Positions 10,114-20,165 of a stretch of 64,000 nt of DNA are shown piece after piece. The notes under the pieces were generated by a model. The model made no database searches and had not been told where the DNA came from. It worked only from the letters and a program-made list of their open reading frames with translations. The DNA comes from CAVXXB01 sp963765585. GTDB taxonomy: Bacteria > Calditrichota > Calditrichia > JAJRVZ01. The stretch spans positions 372,001-436,000 of the forward strand of contig CAVXXB010000001.1 of assembly GCA_963765585.1 (NCBI GenBank), written 5' to 3'. Position 1 is the first letter of the stretch. Each line of letters begins with the position of its first letter. The translations under genes were made by a program, and so were the position numbers.

Positions 10114-10151
10114 GCCCAACAAGCCCAAAAGAGGGTTTGTCTTTGTTGGGC
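10114..10151 (-). promoter_or_regulatory. Hairpin just upstream of the porin start
   Basis: The 9-bp perfect stem GCCCAACAA/TTGTTGGGC (10114-10122 with 10143-10151) has a further CCC/GGG pairing inside and sits 24 bases before the porin ATG on the minus strand. It could be a leader RNA structure or an operator. No known riboswitch motif is recognised. The rest of the gap, 10152-10587, is A+T-rich and shows nothing else recognisable. It should contain the promoter of the sigma-factor gene. Confidence 0.35.
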
Positions 10152-10587
10152 GGATGATCTTAATATATGTAACCCTATTTTTAACTGAAAACCGAATTAA
10201 TCGGAGATTTCTTTGCCTTTCGTAACGTTATATCTGTAGAGGAATAAATCACCGAAGATGCTGATTCGGAAAACTTTGGTTTAGATCCAAGATAGCAAAA
10301 TCTATAGTAAAATTAAACGTCTCACGTTTTAGGTTATATTTAGAATCATTATCTAGTAGCTCAAATCCAGTAATTTAAATAAAATTCTCTTGAAAATCCT
10401 ACTATTCTATATTATTTAAATGCATATTCTAAATACTTCCTGAACCAGAATCGAAAACGATATTGGTTGATACATATTTATCTATTGATATTACACTTCA
10501 AATTTCGATTAATATTTTCTCACTCATTAATTATTTCTATAAGAACTTTATCTTAATCTTTTTCATTTTAAAGATGAGCCTGGTTAT

Positions 10588-11412
10588 ATGCATCAGGATA
10601 AGGATTGGAGAAAGAAGTTCCAATCAGATCCAGAGTTAAGTTGGTCTGAATTTCTGACTGATTATAATTCTCAAATATTGCGTAATATTGGTAATATATT
10701 CCCTGATCCCGATCAGAAAATGAATGCGTACAGTGATATACTGGACAGGTTAAAATCAGAAAATTACCGAAGAATATTCGATTATTATAAGCAAGCGAGG
10801 GTATATAATTTTAAGATCTGGCTCTCTGTCGTAGTCAGAAATTTATGCTATGATTATCTAAGAAAAACAAAAGGACGCTATCGCTTTCCACAATATGTCC
10901 AATCGCGACCACACTGTGATCAATTGCTATTTAAATATATTTACTGGCGTCAATATCCCCCTGAGATTATTATGAATATACTTAAAATGAATCATGGTTA
11001 TACTGGTTCCCTTGGCGATATGCAGGAAAAGTTAGATGATATTTCCAGGCATATTGATGAGAAGAGTCAAATTAGTACTCCCGGTTACAAAAGTGAGGTT
11101 TCTCTGAATCAGCCTCATTTCAGAATGAAATTATCAAATTCAGACCTTAATACAGTTGAGGAAGATATCATTGCTTACGAATCGAAAGAAACATTTAGTC
11201 GAATTTTTGGTAACCTTGACAGCATTGACCAGCTAATTTTAAAATTACACTTCCTCTATGGCAAGTCATTGAAGGAGATAGCAATGATGGTAAAGTTAAA
11301 AAATATATGGCAAGTTCATCGCCGGATGAAGAAAGCGCTAATTTATTTAAATACTCAGTTTAAAATGGCAGACATATCAATAGAAGATCTACAGGATGAA
11401 TTTCTTAAATAA
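10588..11412 (+). CDS. ECF-like RNA polymerase sigma factor
   Basis: The 274-residue protein is a sigma-70-family factor of extracytoplasmic-function type. Region 2 is seen at about residues 20-110, with the polymerase-binding helix ending in WLSVVVRNLCYDYLRK. Region 4 is at about 212-258 (LDSIDQLILKLHFLYGKSL, then a helix-turn-helix with EIAMMVKLKNIWQVHRRMKKA). Between them is an unusually long linker of about 85 residues that I cannot assign, and the protein is longer than the roughly 190 residues usual for ECF factors. The next gene encodes a membrane zinc-finger protein with the layout of an anti-sigma factor. It therefore probably controls this locus, including the TPR-CHAT gene. The gene lies 497 bases after the porin start, with its own upstream region. 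Confidence 0.8.
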   Translation: MHQDKDWRKKFQSDPELSWSEFLTDYNSQILRNIGNIFPDPDQKMNAYSDILDRLKSENYRRIFDYYKQARVYNFKIWLSVVVRNLCYDYLRKTKGRYRFPQYVQSRPHCDQLLFKYIYWRQYPPEIIMNILKMNHGYTGSLGDMQEKLDDISRHIDEKSQISTPGYKSEVSLNQPHFRMKLSNSDLNTVEEDIIAYESKETFSRIFGNLDSIDQLILKLHFLYGKSLKEIAMMVKLKNIWQVHRRMKKALIYLNTQFKMADISIEDLQDEFLK

Positions 11413-11524
11413 ATATTTCCTCCCTTGTTATATTTTCCACAAAAAATGAATATTAATTTTAAATAAGTGCAAAAATGCCCGGTCCTGTCCGTTATATATA
11501 AATAGTATATAAAGGAAGGCTCCA

Positions 11525-12346
11525 ATGAAATGTCTGAGTATTTCTGAGCTGCACCGACTTTTTTCAGAAAAAAGCATGTCTACTGATTCCGGGGATTTAA
11601 AAAAACATTTAAATAGATGTGCAAAATGTAGAAAGTTTTTCAACAATTATTTAGCGATTAGAGCACAAATTATTAAATATAAAACGAATTCTTCTGATTT
11701 CCGGCCGACAGATAATTGCTTTTCACCCGAAGTGCTGATGGATTACCTTGATAATAATATTTCTAAAATGGAGAGATATAAAATCCAAACACATATTGCA
11801 GAATGCAATATGTGCCTTGATGAATTGGTTTTGTTGTCTGAATTTATAAATGATATTTCTGTCACTGAGCAGCAAGTTCATCATAAACCATATAAAAAAT
11901 TATACCGACTTCCGCAGATTGCCAGGGATATCTGGACGTACGGTTGCCGTTGGCGTATTGCAACAATTGCCATTGCAATATTCTTTATATCAACACTCGT
12001 TTTCAACATAAATAAGAGCCAACATCTAATTACTCGCGACAAAATTATTTCCACTTCTGAGCTCAATATTGAAAATTTATTCCCCGCAGAGAATGAAATA
12101 GTCAACGGTGGTGATTTGGAATTGAAATGGAGCAAGCCGCAAAATGTTTCATCATTTTTAGTTATTCTGCTTAATGATGAGGGAGAAATCATAATGGAAG
12201 AGCAGACAAATACAACTAATTTAAAAATTCCTGATAGTATAATTCTGATTCCGGGACAAAATTATTTCTGGCAAGTGTCGGCAAAATTTCCCGATGGACA
12301 GGTAGTTGATTCAAGAATGAGCAAATTTACATACAAGTCCCAATAA
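11525..12346 (+). CDS. Membrane anti-sigma factor with two zinc-finger modules
   Basis: The 273-residue protein has two HxxxCxxC modules of the zf-HC2 anti-sigma type (HLNRCAKC near residue 35 and HIAECNMC near residue 95). A single transmembrane helix (ATIAIAIFFISTLVF, about 147-165) follows. The C-terminal domain of about 85 residues is Ig/fibronectin-III-like (LELKWSKP, NYFWQVSAKFPDG) and would face the periplasm. This topology fits a protein that holds the adjacent sigma factor at the membrane and releases it on an envelope signal. An AAGGAAGG site precedes the ATG. The gene follows the sigma gene by 112 bases and precedes the exported CHAT protein by 20 bases, so sensor and CHAT protein are probably co-expressed and would share the periplasm. 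Confidence 0.78.
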   Translation: MKCLSISELHRLFSEKSMSTDSGDLKKHLNRCAKCRKFFNNYLAIRAQIIKYKTNSSDFRPTDNCFSPEVLMDYLDNNISKMERYKIQTHIAECNMCLDELVLLSEFINDISVTEQQVHHKPYKKLYRLPQIARDIWTYGCRWRIATIAIAIFFISTLVFNINKSQHLITRDKIISTSELNIENLFPAENEIVNGGDLELKWSKPQNVSSFLVILLNDEGEIIMEEQTNTTNLKIPDSIILIPGQNYFWQVSAKFPDGQVVDSRMSKFTYKSQ

Positions 12347-12366
12347 ATAATCTTAAGGATGTGCAG

Positions 12367-15300
12367 ATGAGGATTTTAAAAACATATGTGTTGATACTGA
12401 TGGTATTAATTGTTCATCTTTCCCCAGCCATCGAAGTACGGAAACACGAAGATGAACCAACGGATCTGCACCAGTCTCTGATACAGTTGGCTGGTGAAAA
12501 TAAAAAATCGGAACTAAAGTATATCATTTCTGAACACCGCACAGAAACTATTGAATGTATCAATACTTTACTGGATTCATTTGTAGCATACTTTGCTGCG
12601 GAGGATCAAGGACTGGCCAGATCAACTCAGAAAACCATTTCATCAATAGCTGGTTCTTATGCTGCAGTGTTTGGAGATCATTATTTTCTTGAAAAGGCAC
12701 AAAGATATTTTTCACTATCGGTTTCTGATATCAAGAAAAAAAAGGAGATTGCAGAATTAAAACAACAGGCAATTGACGCATTTTATAAAAGCAATTTTAA
12801 TACAGCACAGCGAATTCTACAGCAATCACTTACCACAGCCGATGAAATCAGGTCATTGGATGATCAGGCCAATATTATTGGTATTATCGGGGTGGTTTAT
12901 TTTTATCAGGGAGACTTTGATTCGGCACAGGTTTATTATGAACAATCCCTGCAAATTTTGAAAAATACAGATAACCGGGCCGGTCAGGCCGATTGTCTGA
13001 ACAATATGGCGAATGTGTATAGTGATCGCAGTGAATATGAAAAGGCTTTATCATACTTCGGTGAAGCACTGGCTATACATATTGAATTGGATGATCGACG
13101 GGGACAGGCAGCAGATTATAATAATATCGGCCTGGTAAAAGAAGAACGGGGTGACTATAAAACCGCTCTAGAACAATATAATAATGCACTTTCGCTTAAT
13201 ACTGCTCTGAAAAATAAACGTAGCATGGTTAAGAATATGGCCAATATTGCAAATGTGCATATTAACCTGGGAGACTATGATACAGCACTTGGACTTTACA
13301 ACCAGACAATTTCTATCAGGAAGGAACTGGGAGATCGTAAGGGCGAAGGAAATGATTATGGTAATCTTGGTATCATATATGATTACTTTGAAGAAAGTCA
13401 GACTGCAAATCAATATTACCAAATGGCATTAGATATTCATCAGGATATAGGATACAAAGAAGGTGTAGCGTATCAGTATGGGCGCTTAGGTAGTCTTTTC
13501 CTAAAGTCCGGGAAATATGCACGAGCAACTGATATGTACCAGAAAGCATTAGAATTGCATCATGAAATGGGGCATGTGCGTGGAGAGGCGTACTGGCTTG
13601 AAGCATTGGCAACTGTATTTGCCAATGTAAATGATTATGACCGTTCGCTGGAATATTACAATCGTGCACTGGAATTACATCGAAGAATTGAAAACAAAAG
13701 TGGTGAAGCGGCATGTCTGGGTCAGCTTAGGCCATACCTATATTGATCTCCAGGATTATAAGACTGCTGCACACTGCTTTAACACGGCAGGGGATTTATA
13801 CAAGAATCTTGGAGAAATGCGTGGTGAATGTATCAGTCTGTCAAATCTGGCATATTTGTATTATAAAACCAATTCTCCTGACAGTGGACTGCAATATTGC
13901 GAATTGGCCAGAGAACATGTAAACAGAATGGATCTGCCCGGATTACTAGCCTGGATTCAGCTGCAGATGGGTGACCTACATCGAGTAATGATGAGCCGAC
14001 AATGGCGGCCAAGGCTTATGACCAGGGATTAACTGTAACCGAGGGTTTACACTTACCGGACATCAGATGGCAATTATATTATGGAAAAGCCAAAATATTT
14101 GAATCGCAGCAGGAGAACCAAAATGCTTACTATGCCTACCGGGCTGCCATCAGTACAATAGAGGAGATGCGCGGACACGCAGTAATCCAGGAAATGAAAT
14201 CCGGTATTTTGCATGACCGTTTCGATGCCTATAAATCAATAATCAGTCTGCTGGCAGATATCGATCGCCCGGAGGAGGCTTTTTCCTATATGGAAAGATC
14301 CCGGGCCAGAAACATGCTTGATATGTTGGGAAATGCGAAGATAAAAAATGTATATCCGCTATCAGATGAAGATGTAAAGAATGAGCAAGCACTCAGAAGA
14401 AAGATAAGCAATTTACAATCTGTAATTTTCAATGAAACGATCCAGCAAAACAGTGGGGAACGCGAAAAATATGGCAATATCTACCGGCACACCCTAGACC
14501 AGGCCCAGGAAAAGTATGGCCGATTGCTTACCGATGTCAAAATGAAAAATCCTGATTACCATGCGATGGTCGCAATTGAACCAACTCCGATATCACTGAT
14601 TCAGGCTGATCTTGATAAACAAACTGCCGTACTAGAATATTTCATTGCTGAGGATGAACTTTTGATATTCACTGTTACAAAAAACACACTTACACTCTCC
14701 AGGGTACCTGCTGATGAAAAATCGATCCGTGGCAGAATCCTGCTGTTCAGAGGTACCGCGATAGATGATATTGACCAGCAAAAGCTGACGAGTCAGGATT
14801 GGATTAAACCGTTGCGCGGATTATATCAGATATTGATTGCACCAGTTGAAGAAAAGGGCCTACTTGAGCAAATAACACATCTGATAATAGTACCGCATAG
14901 ACAACTAAACTATCTGCCATTTCAAACTCTGATTTATGATTATAATGCAAATGAAGATAACCAGTGTCGACCATCTTTTCTGATCGAAAAATATGATATT
15001 TCTTACAGCCCATCAGCCAGCTTACTAAAGTTTTTTTCTGGAAAAGATAAAGCCAATCAGCAAAATATTATGCTTATGGCGCCAAATATTTCTGAGTTGC
15101 CAGGCTCAGAACAGGAGATAGAGGACATTGCACTTTGCTTTGGAGATAGTTCTGATCTATATAAGAATGATCATGCAAAGGAGAGTCTGGTGAAGAGAGA
15201 AGGCACCAATTATCAATATTTACATTTTGCTACCACAGCACATTTTAATCCAAATAATCCGCTATTTTCATCTATAGATCTCCGTAAATGTTCTCAGGAT

Positions 15301-15675
15301 GATGGTATCCTGGAAGTAAATGAAATTTTTAATCTTGATCTACGGGCCCGTTTAACCATTCTCAGTGCCTGCAAAACCGCGCTGGCTGTGGGATATACCA
15401 CTCACCTGCCCAATGGTGAAGATCTGGTCAGTCTGAACCGTGCATTTTTATATGCCGGCTCATCTACGGTGATTGCCAGCCTGTGGGAAATCGCAGATCC
15501 GGCCACCGCTGAGTTCATGCCGCTTTTTTATAAAAACGCAGGAAAATTCAGTACTGCCCGGGCACTGGCTGAAACCCAGCGAGCGTTTATCCGAAAACAC
15601 TCTGGACAGGCAAACAACATGTATTATCATCCCTATTACTGGGCGCCTTTTATTCTTACCGGGGCCTGGAAATGA
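12367..15675 (+). CDS. Exported TPR-CHAT (caspase-like) protein, frame breaks near 13731 and 13988
   Basis: The reconstructed protein has about 1100 residues. A signal peptide (ATG at 12367, AAGGA 7 bases upstream) is followed by a helical region and about ten tetratricopeptide repeats of the ALxYYxxAL type. A linker coiled region (about 640-720) leads to a C-terminal CHAT domain related to caspases and separase. The catalytic pair is recognisable: His in FATTAHF and Cys in LSACKTA, with the usual AGSSTVIASLWEIAD and final PYYWAPFILTG segments. It is therefore a predicted cysteine protease exported from the cytoplasm. Two single-base breaks interrupt it: an extra A at about 13731 (repaired: GQLGHTYIDL) and a missing base at about 13988 (repaired: VNDEPTMAAK). 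It follows the sigma and anti-sigma genes and overlaps nothing. The secreted propeller gene starts 24 bases after it. Confidence 0.82.
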
Positions 15676-15699
15676 TTCAATAAAATGAAAGGATTAATC

Positions 15700-17934
15700 A
15701 TGAGAACCACTATAATCACTGGGATTTTATTCATTTGCCTCACAAGTATAAATGCCCAACCAGAATATGAAGAAAATATTTATGGCTATATAACGGATAT
15801 CAAAACCGGTAAAGGTATTCCCGGTGTCTGGGTCGAAGTTATGAATGAAGCGAACACTCATGAACGGGCCGAAACAGCAAGCGACACCTCGGGCAAGTAT
15901 CTCATTCGGGTTATGGATATAAAAACGGGCCTGTTCCCAGCAAGCCGTGTAATCCGTAAATTTGAACTTGGCCAAAATTATCCCAATCCTTTTAATCCCG
16001 TCACACGCATACCATTCCGGATCTCAAAACCGGGCATAGTAACCATCGAAATTTTTAATGTCCTGGGTCAGAGGATCAAAATTCTGGCCAATCGCATGAT
16101 GACGCCAGGCAGTCTATACCGTGGATTGGGACGGAACCAATCAAAATGGTCAGGGGGTCAGCACTGGTATTTATCTGTATCGCCTCCGTACGGAGGATTT
16201 TGTTTATACCAAAAAAATGGTCCTGCTTGATGGTTTATCCGAATCTCCGCAAATGGTAAGCAATATCATACCTTCTGATCATGAAGTACCGATATTACCT
16301 AAGCCTGGGGCACTCAATGTAACAATTCGCTGTACTTCGCCATTTACACCGCCCACCGAACAGAAAAATGTTTTGATATCATCCACCAATTTCCGTCATG
16401 ATATCCAATTAGAATATACAAATAGATCGCCAATTAATCCTGACGCCGTGATCGTTTCTGAACCAACCGAAAATCAGCATGTGTATGTCAGTGGCATACC
16501 CGGGGCAATTATGAATAAAATATCCGGAGTGGAAAAAGTGGTAATTACAAATAAACGTACAGGTTATACTGTAGATCAGCGCGTATCGTTCAATAGTGGG
16601 ATTATACTTCTGGAACTTCCGGCCGTCGCCGGCGATGAACTGGAATTTTCTCTGACTTTCGAAGGAAAAACCCTGGGTCTTCCTGAGACAATTACCGTTA
16701 ATAAAATTAGACCACCGGCTGTTGTAGTAACTAAGCCGACCCATGGCGATAAAGATATAATCATTACCCGGAATATTTTTATCAGTTTTTCTGAACAGAT
16801 TGATATCAGCACGATTTCCCCCGCCACAATATTTTTAACGGATGATCAGGGAGAAGATGTAACTGGTAGCTATTCTTTTTTGCGCGATGATATTGTGGTA
16901 TGTTTTGATCCTGAGTACAACTTAAAACCAGATGCGGAATACACACTCACGATAAAATCTGGCATTAAAGATAAAAATGGCATGACAATTAAATCGGATA
17001 TGATTGTCAAATTTACAACCGCAAAAGTACAAATATTACCGCAAATCGCATATAGTCAGGGAATAAGAGATTCTTCCAGCAATGTGTTCGATGGAGGATG
17101 TGTTTTTACGATTAGCAGTGATGGGCAAAATAAACAACAATTAACCAACCCAAATATTGAATGTAACGATTTTTCTCCGAGACTATTCTCCAGATGCTTC
17201 TAAAATTGCTTTCGTCAGAAAGTTTTTAAAACCCATCCCTATGGATGAAACTACAGATATTATGATTATGAACTGGGACGGTACTTTACTTGAAAATCTG
17301 AATAACACCAGACTATATCTCAGAGTGTGACCCCTGTTTTTCTCCGGATGGTACACAGATTGCGTATGTCGAGGGTAGGTACATATATATCATGGATATT
17401 AATGGAAAAAACACAAAAAAAGTGCCCAAAACGGGTGGCCCAAAATATTTTCCTTCACGTGCACCATACTGGTCACCGGATGGCAGTAAACTTGTCTATA
17501 TTATTAACAGTGAACGAGTATGTGGTATTGATGAATGGGATGTTTGTGTTATTGATATTGATGGTCAGAAATGGCAAAATCTAACCGAGGGATTAGACGG
17601 CCAATGTTCTGGTCCGGTATGGTCGCCCGATGGGAAACAAATTGCCTTCAGTCATTTTATAGGTGGATGGAAGTGTTCCCTAATGATAATGGATAATGAT
17701 GGGAGTAATTTAGCAACCATTGCCGATGATAATATTCATTTTTATCCTCACGAACGAAGCATATGTTGGTCACCTGGTGGTGGGAAAATTGTATATACAT
17801 CAAAGCACAGTATAGCGGATGTGGACTTTGGACTTATTATGATAAACCCAGATGGAACAGGGAAGCAAAGAATACTACACAATAATACAACGGTCTTAAC
17901 TCTTGACTGGGCACCAATCCGGTTCGGTTATTAA
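15700..17934 (+). CDS. Secreted protein with internal sorting-type domain, Ig-like domain and TolB-like propeller (three frame breaks)
   Basis: The reconstructed protein has about 745 residues. The ATG at 15700 follows an AAAGGA site, so it is preferred to the ATG at 15685. In order: signal peptide (ends NAQ), a short carboxypeptidase-regulatory-like segment (GYITDIKTGKGIPGVWV), an NYPNPFNP sorting-type beta-sandwich at about 90-180, an Ig-like Big_5 domain at about 330-445, and PD40/TolB-like propeller blades (FSPDGTQIAYV, WSPDGSKLVYI, WSPDGKQIAF, WSPGGGKIVYT) to the end. A sorting domain normally ends the protein, so its internal place is odd. Frame breaks lie near 16112 (repaired: PGSYTVDWDG), 17190 (repaired: FSPDYSPDASK) and 17305 (repaired: PDYISECDPC). 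It directly follows the CHAT gene, and co-transcription suggests a shared function. Confidence 0.72.
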
Positions 17935-18018
17935 ATATATCTTAGGTTGCATAAGAAAAAGTAGAATGCAGGGGATAACAACCTTAATTATTGTTATTTA
18001 AATATAAATTTATAAAAA

Positions 18019-18059
18019 TGCCACCGGTTGACTCGGCCAAGTCATTTACACCGGTGGCA
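18019..18059 (+). promoter_or_regulatory. Structured leader-like hairpin upstream of secreted protein
   Basis: The perfect 10-bp stem TGCCACCGGT/ACCGGTGGCA (18019-18028 with 18050-18059) encloses a second 5-bp stem (TGACT/AGTCA, 18029-18033 with 18040-18044). The remaining loop side is TTTAC. There is no U-tract, so it is not a classic terminator. A weaker AACCA/TGGTT pairing follows (about 18066 and 18092). It lies 173 bases before the ATG at 18232. It could be a leader RNA or a protein-binding site. No known riboswitch consensus is recognised. Confidence 0.4.
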
Positions 18060-18231
18060 GGATAAACCAACAGGAGGCATCAGCCATCCCATGGTTCGTT
18101 TAAATTATAAGCATTTTCTTTTCCAGGTGCAAGATATCTTTATTTTTCACTCATCCAAAGAGCGCAACCCGCCATAGTGATGCAGACGTTTCTTCATTTA
18201 ACCGCTTCTTATAATAAAAGGAGATAAACAA

Positions 18232-20070
18232 ATGTGTAAATCTAAATTGGTATTATGCATATTATTTTGTATTCCGTTACTATTAACTGCCCAGAGCGAT
18301 TGGCAGACAGAAATTATCCCAAAAGGCAGTGATCGTGATGGAGTGGACTTTCCGGATATTGCTTATAGTTCGAATGGTAGTGTTCATGCCATTTTTGGAG
18401 AAACTAGCCGCGAGGGCATCGATCTTATTTACTCAAATAAAAGTGGCGGTGCATGGAGTAACCCGCTTATGATTCAGGCGGGCGCGGGAGGCTGGTATTC
18501 ATCTGCTGTTACGGCTGATGACTATGGTAACGCTCATGTTGTATTCACAAGAAGTGATGGTATACGCAACCGTCTCTATTATTGGAACAGTACTGCTGGT
18601 TTTGGGGATCCTGCTGAAATTATTACCAATATTTATTCTTCATTTAATGTTTCACATCTGGCTATCGCAATAGATAGCAATCAGAATCTTCATCTTGTTT
18701 TCTTCAATTCGGAAACGGATGGAAAATTATCTGTGCGTTATGCAAGCAATATTTCCGGTGAGTTTGATGAGTGCACTTTAATTGATCCACCACTTGATAT
18801 TCTGGTCTATGGATTTACTGAAATAGTTGTTGATGAAAACAATAATGTCGGTGTCGTGTTTTGTAAAGCCACCGAACCGATCCCAGCCGCCCGTACATAT
18901 TTTTCCTCTAATGTAAGTGGCAATTTTATACCTCCGGTTGAAGTTTCAATGATACCAACAAATACTTCTGATACACGGGAACCAGAACTCGAAATGAACG
19001 ATGGCTACGCATATATAACCTATGCACAATATGCGGAGTATTGTTGTCCTGGCGGAAATGACATGTATTTTACAAAGGTGAATGCGACAACAGGACAACA
19101 TATCATCCCTCCGATGCCTTTTGCGTATCACACATCTGGATTGGGATCAGGTATGGATCAGCTACCTGGTATTGGAGGCAATCCTCTAGAATTACATATT
19201 GCCTATCTTGATTTTCATGAAGTGACTGTTAAGAAATATACATATTGGATTCCAAGACAAAGATATCTAGTGTTAAATGGTAATGATGGCAGCCTGTTAC
19301 AACAACCGGAAACAGTATATGATCAGAAAGATGTCTCCTATCCCTCCGTGGAACTTGATGATCAGGGATTTGCACATTTGATATTTAGTGGTGGAGATGA
19401 CCCAATATATGCTACAAATTTTATAGTTCAGGGCGGCACCATGCATATCGCCGATGTACAGGTAACGGCCCAACCAGCCGGCAATAAAGTCATGGGAGTA
19501 GCTACGGTTACCATCGAAGATGAAAACAATGCCGTGGTTCCTGATGTAACAGTATCCGGTGTCTGGAGCGGACTGACCGGCGACAGCGATGAGTTTCAAA
19601 CCGGTGGAGATGGTAACGGAACTTGCGAATCCGATAAAGTGAGCAAAAAAGCCAGCGGAACATTCACTTTTACTGTAACCGATGTTGCACGAGCAGGTTG
19701 GACCTATGATCCGACTGCCAATGTGGAGGATAGTGACAGTGCACCCTGGAATTTAAATAAACCGTTAGCTAATACTACGGAGATAATTCCGGATCAGACC
19801 CGTCTGTTGGGAAACTATCCCAATCCATTCAATCCTAGTACTACAATTCTATATCAGTTGTCTGAAGATCAACAGGTCTCTTTGAAAATCTATTCCACTA
19901 ATGGAGAATTTGTTACGAAAATGAATCCGCAATTTCAACAGCCCGGCAATTACAAATATGTCTGGCATGGGACGAATCTTGCTGGACAGCGGGTATCGAG
20001 CGGGATTTATTATTATACCCTACAAATTGGAACGATTAGATATACAGGTAGAATGATACTGAGCCGTTAA
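18232..20070 (+). CDS. Secreted sialidase-like beta-propeller protein with type IX sorting domain
   Basis: The 612-residue protein has a signal peptide (ends LLLTAQS) and an AAAGGAG ribosome site. Residues about 25-400 contain repeated strands of the YSSNGSVHAIFGE and DDYGNAHVVFTR kind, found in BNR/sialidase-like propellers without obvious catalytic residues. A beta-sandwich domain (about 405-510, GVATVTIEDENNAVVPDVTVSG) follows. The NYPNPFNP linker near residue 526 opens a complete type A sorting domain that ends GRMILSR. It should be surface-exposed or released. It lies 298 bases after the previous gene, with its own structured leader, and ends 49 bases before a bidirectional terminator. 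It may belong to the sigma/CHAT regulon by position only. The ligand is unknown. Confidence 0.8.
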   Translation: MCKSKLVLCILFCIPLLLTAQSDWQTEIIPKGSDRDGVDFPDIAYSSNGSVHAIFGETSREGIDLIYSNKSGGAWSNPLMIQAGAGGWYSSAVTADDYGNAHVVFTRSDGIRNRLYYWNSTAGFGDPAEIITNIYSSFNVSHLAIAIDSNQNLHLVFFNSETDGKLSVRYASNISGEFDECTLIDPPLDILVYGFTEIVVDENNNVGVVFCKATEPIPAARTYFSSNVSGNFIPPVEVSMIPTNTSDTREPELEMNDGYAYITYAQYAEYCCPGGNDMYFTKVNATTGQHIIPPMPFAYHTSGLGSGMDQLPGIGGNPLELHIAYLDFHEVTVKKYTYWIPRQRYLVLNGNDGSLLQQPETVYDQKDVSYPSVELDDQGFAHLIFSGGDDPIYATNFIVQGGTMHIADVQVTAQPAGNKVMGVATVTIEDENNAVVPDVTVSGVWSGLTGDSDEFQTGGDGNGTCESDKVSKKASGTFTFTVTDVARAGWTYDPTANVEDSDSAPWNLNKPLANTTEIIPDQTRLLGNYPNPFNPSTTILYQLSEDQQVSLKIYSTNGEFVTKMNPQFQQPGNYKYVWHGTNLAGQRVSSGIYYYTLQIGTIRYTGRMILSR

Positions 20071-20118
20071 TAACATTTAATTCTTAGAATTTGGTACGCA
20101 TTGTAAGGAATAGAAACA

Positions 20119-20147
20119 AAAAACCCGGATGTAGAATCCGGGTTTTT
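20119..20147. terminator. Bidirectional Rho-independent terminator between convergent genes
   Basis: A 12-bp stem (20119-20130 with 20136-20147, core ACCCGGAT/ATCCGGGT) has a 5-base loop, with A-run and T-run on either side. It can serve the secreted-protein gene ending at 20070 (plus) and nrdJ ending at 20166 (minus). Confidence 0.88.
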
Positions 20148-20165
20148 ATTCAAAAAGGGGAGTTA

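Noticed and set aside
12367..15675. Programmed ribosomal frameshifting in the CHAT gene
   Set aside because: The two breaks go in different directions and lack slippery sites and downstream stems. Similar breaks occur across unrelated genes in the window.
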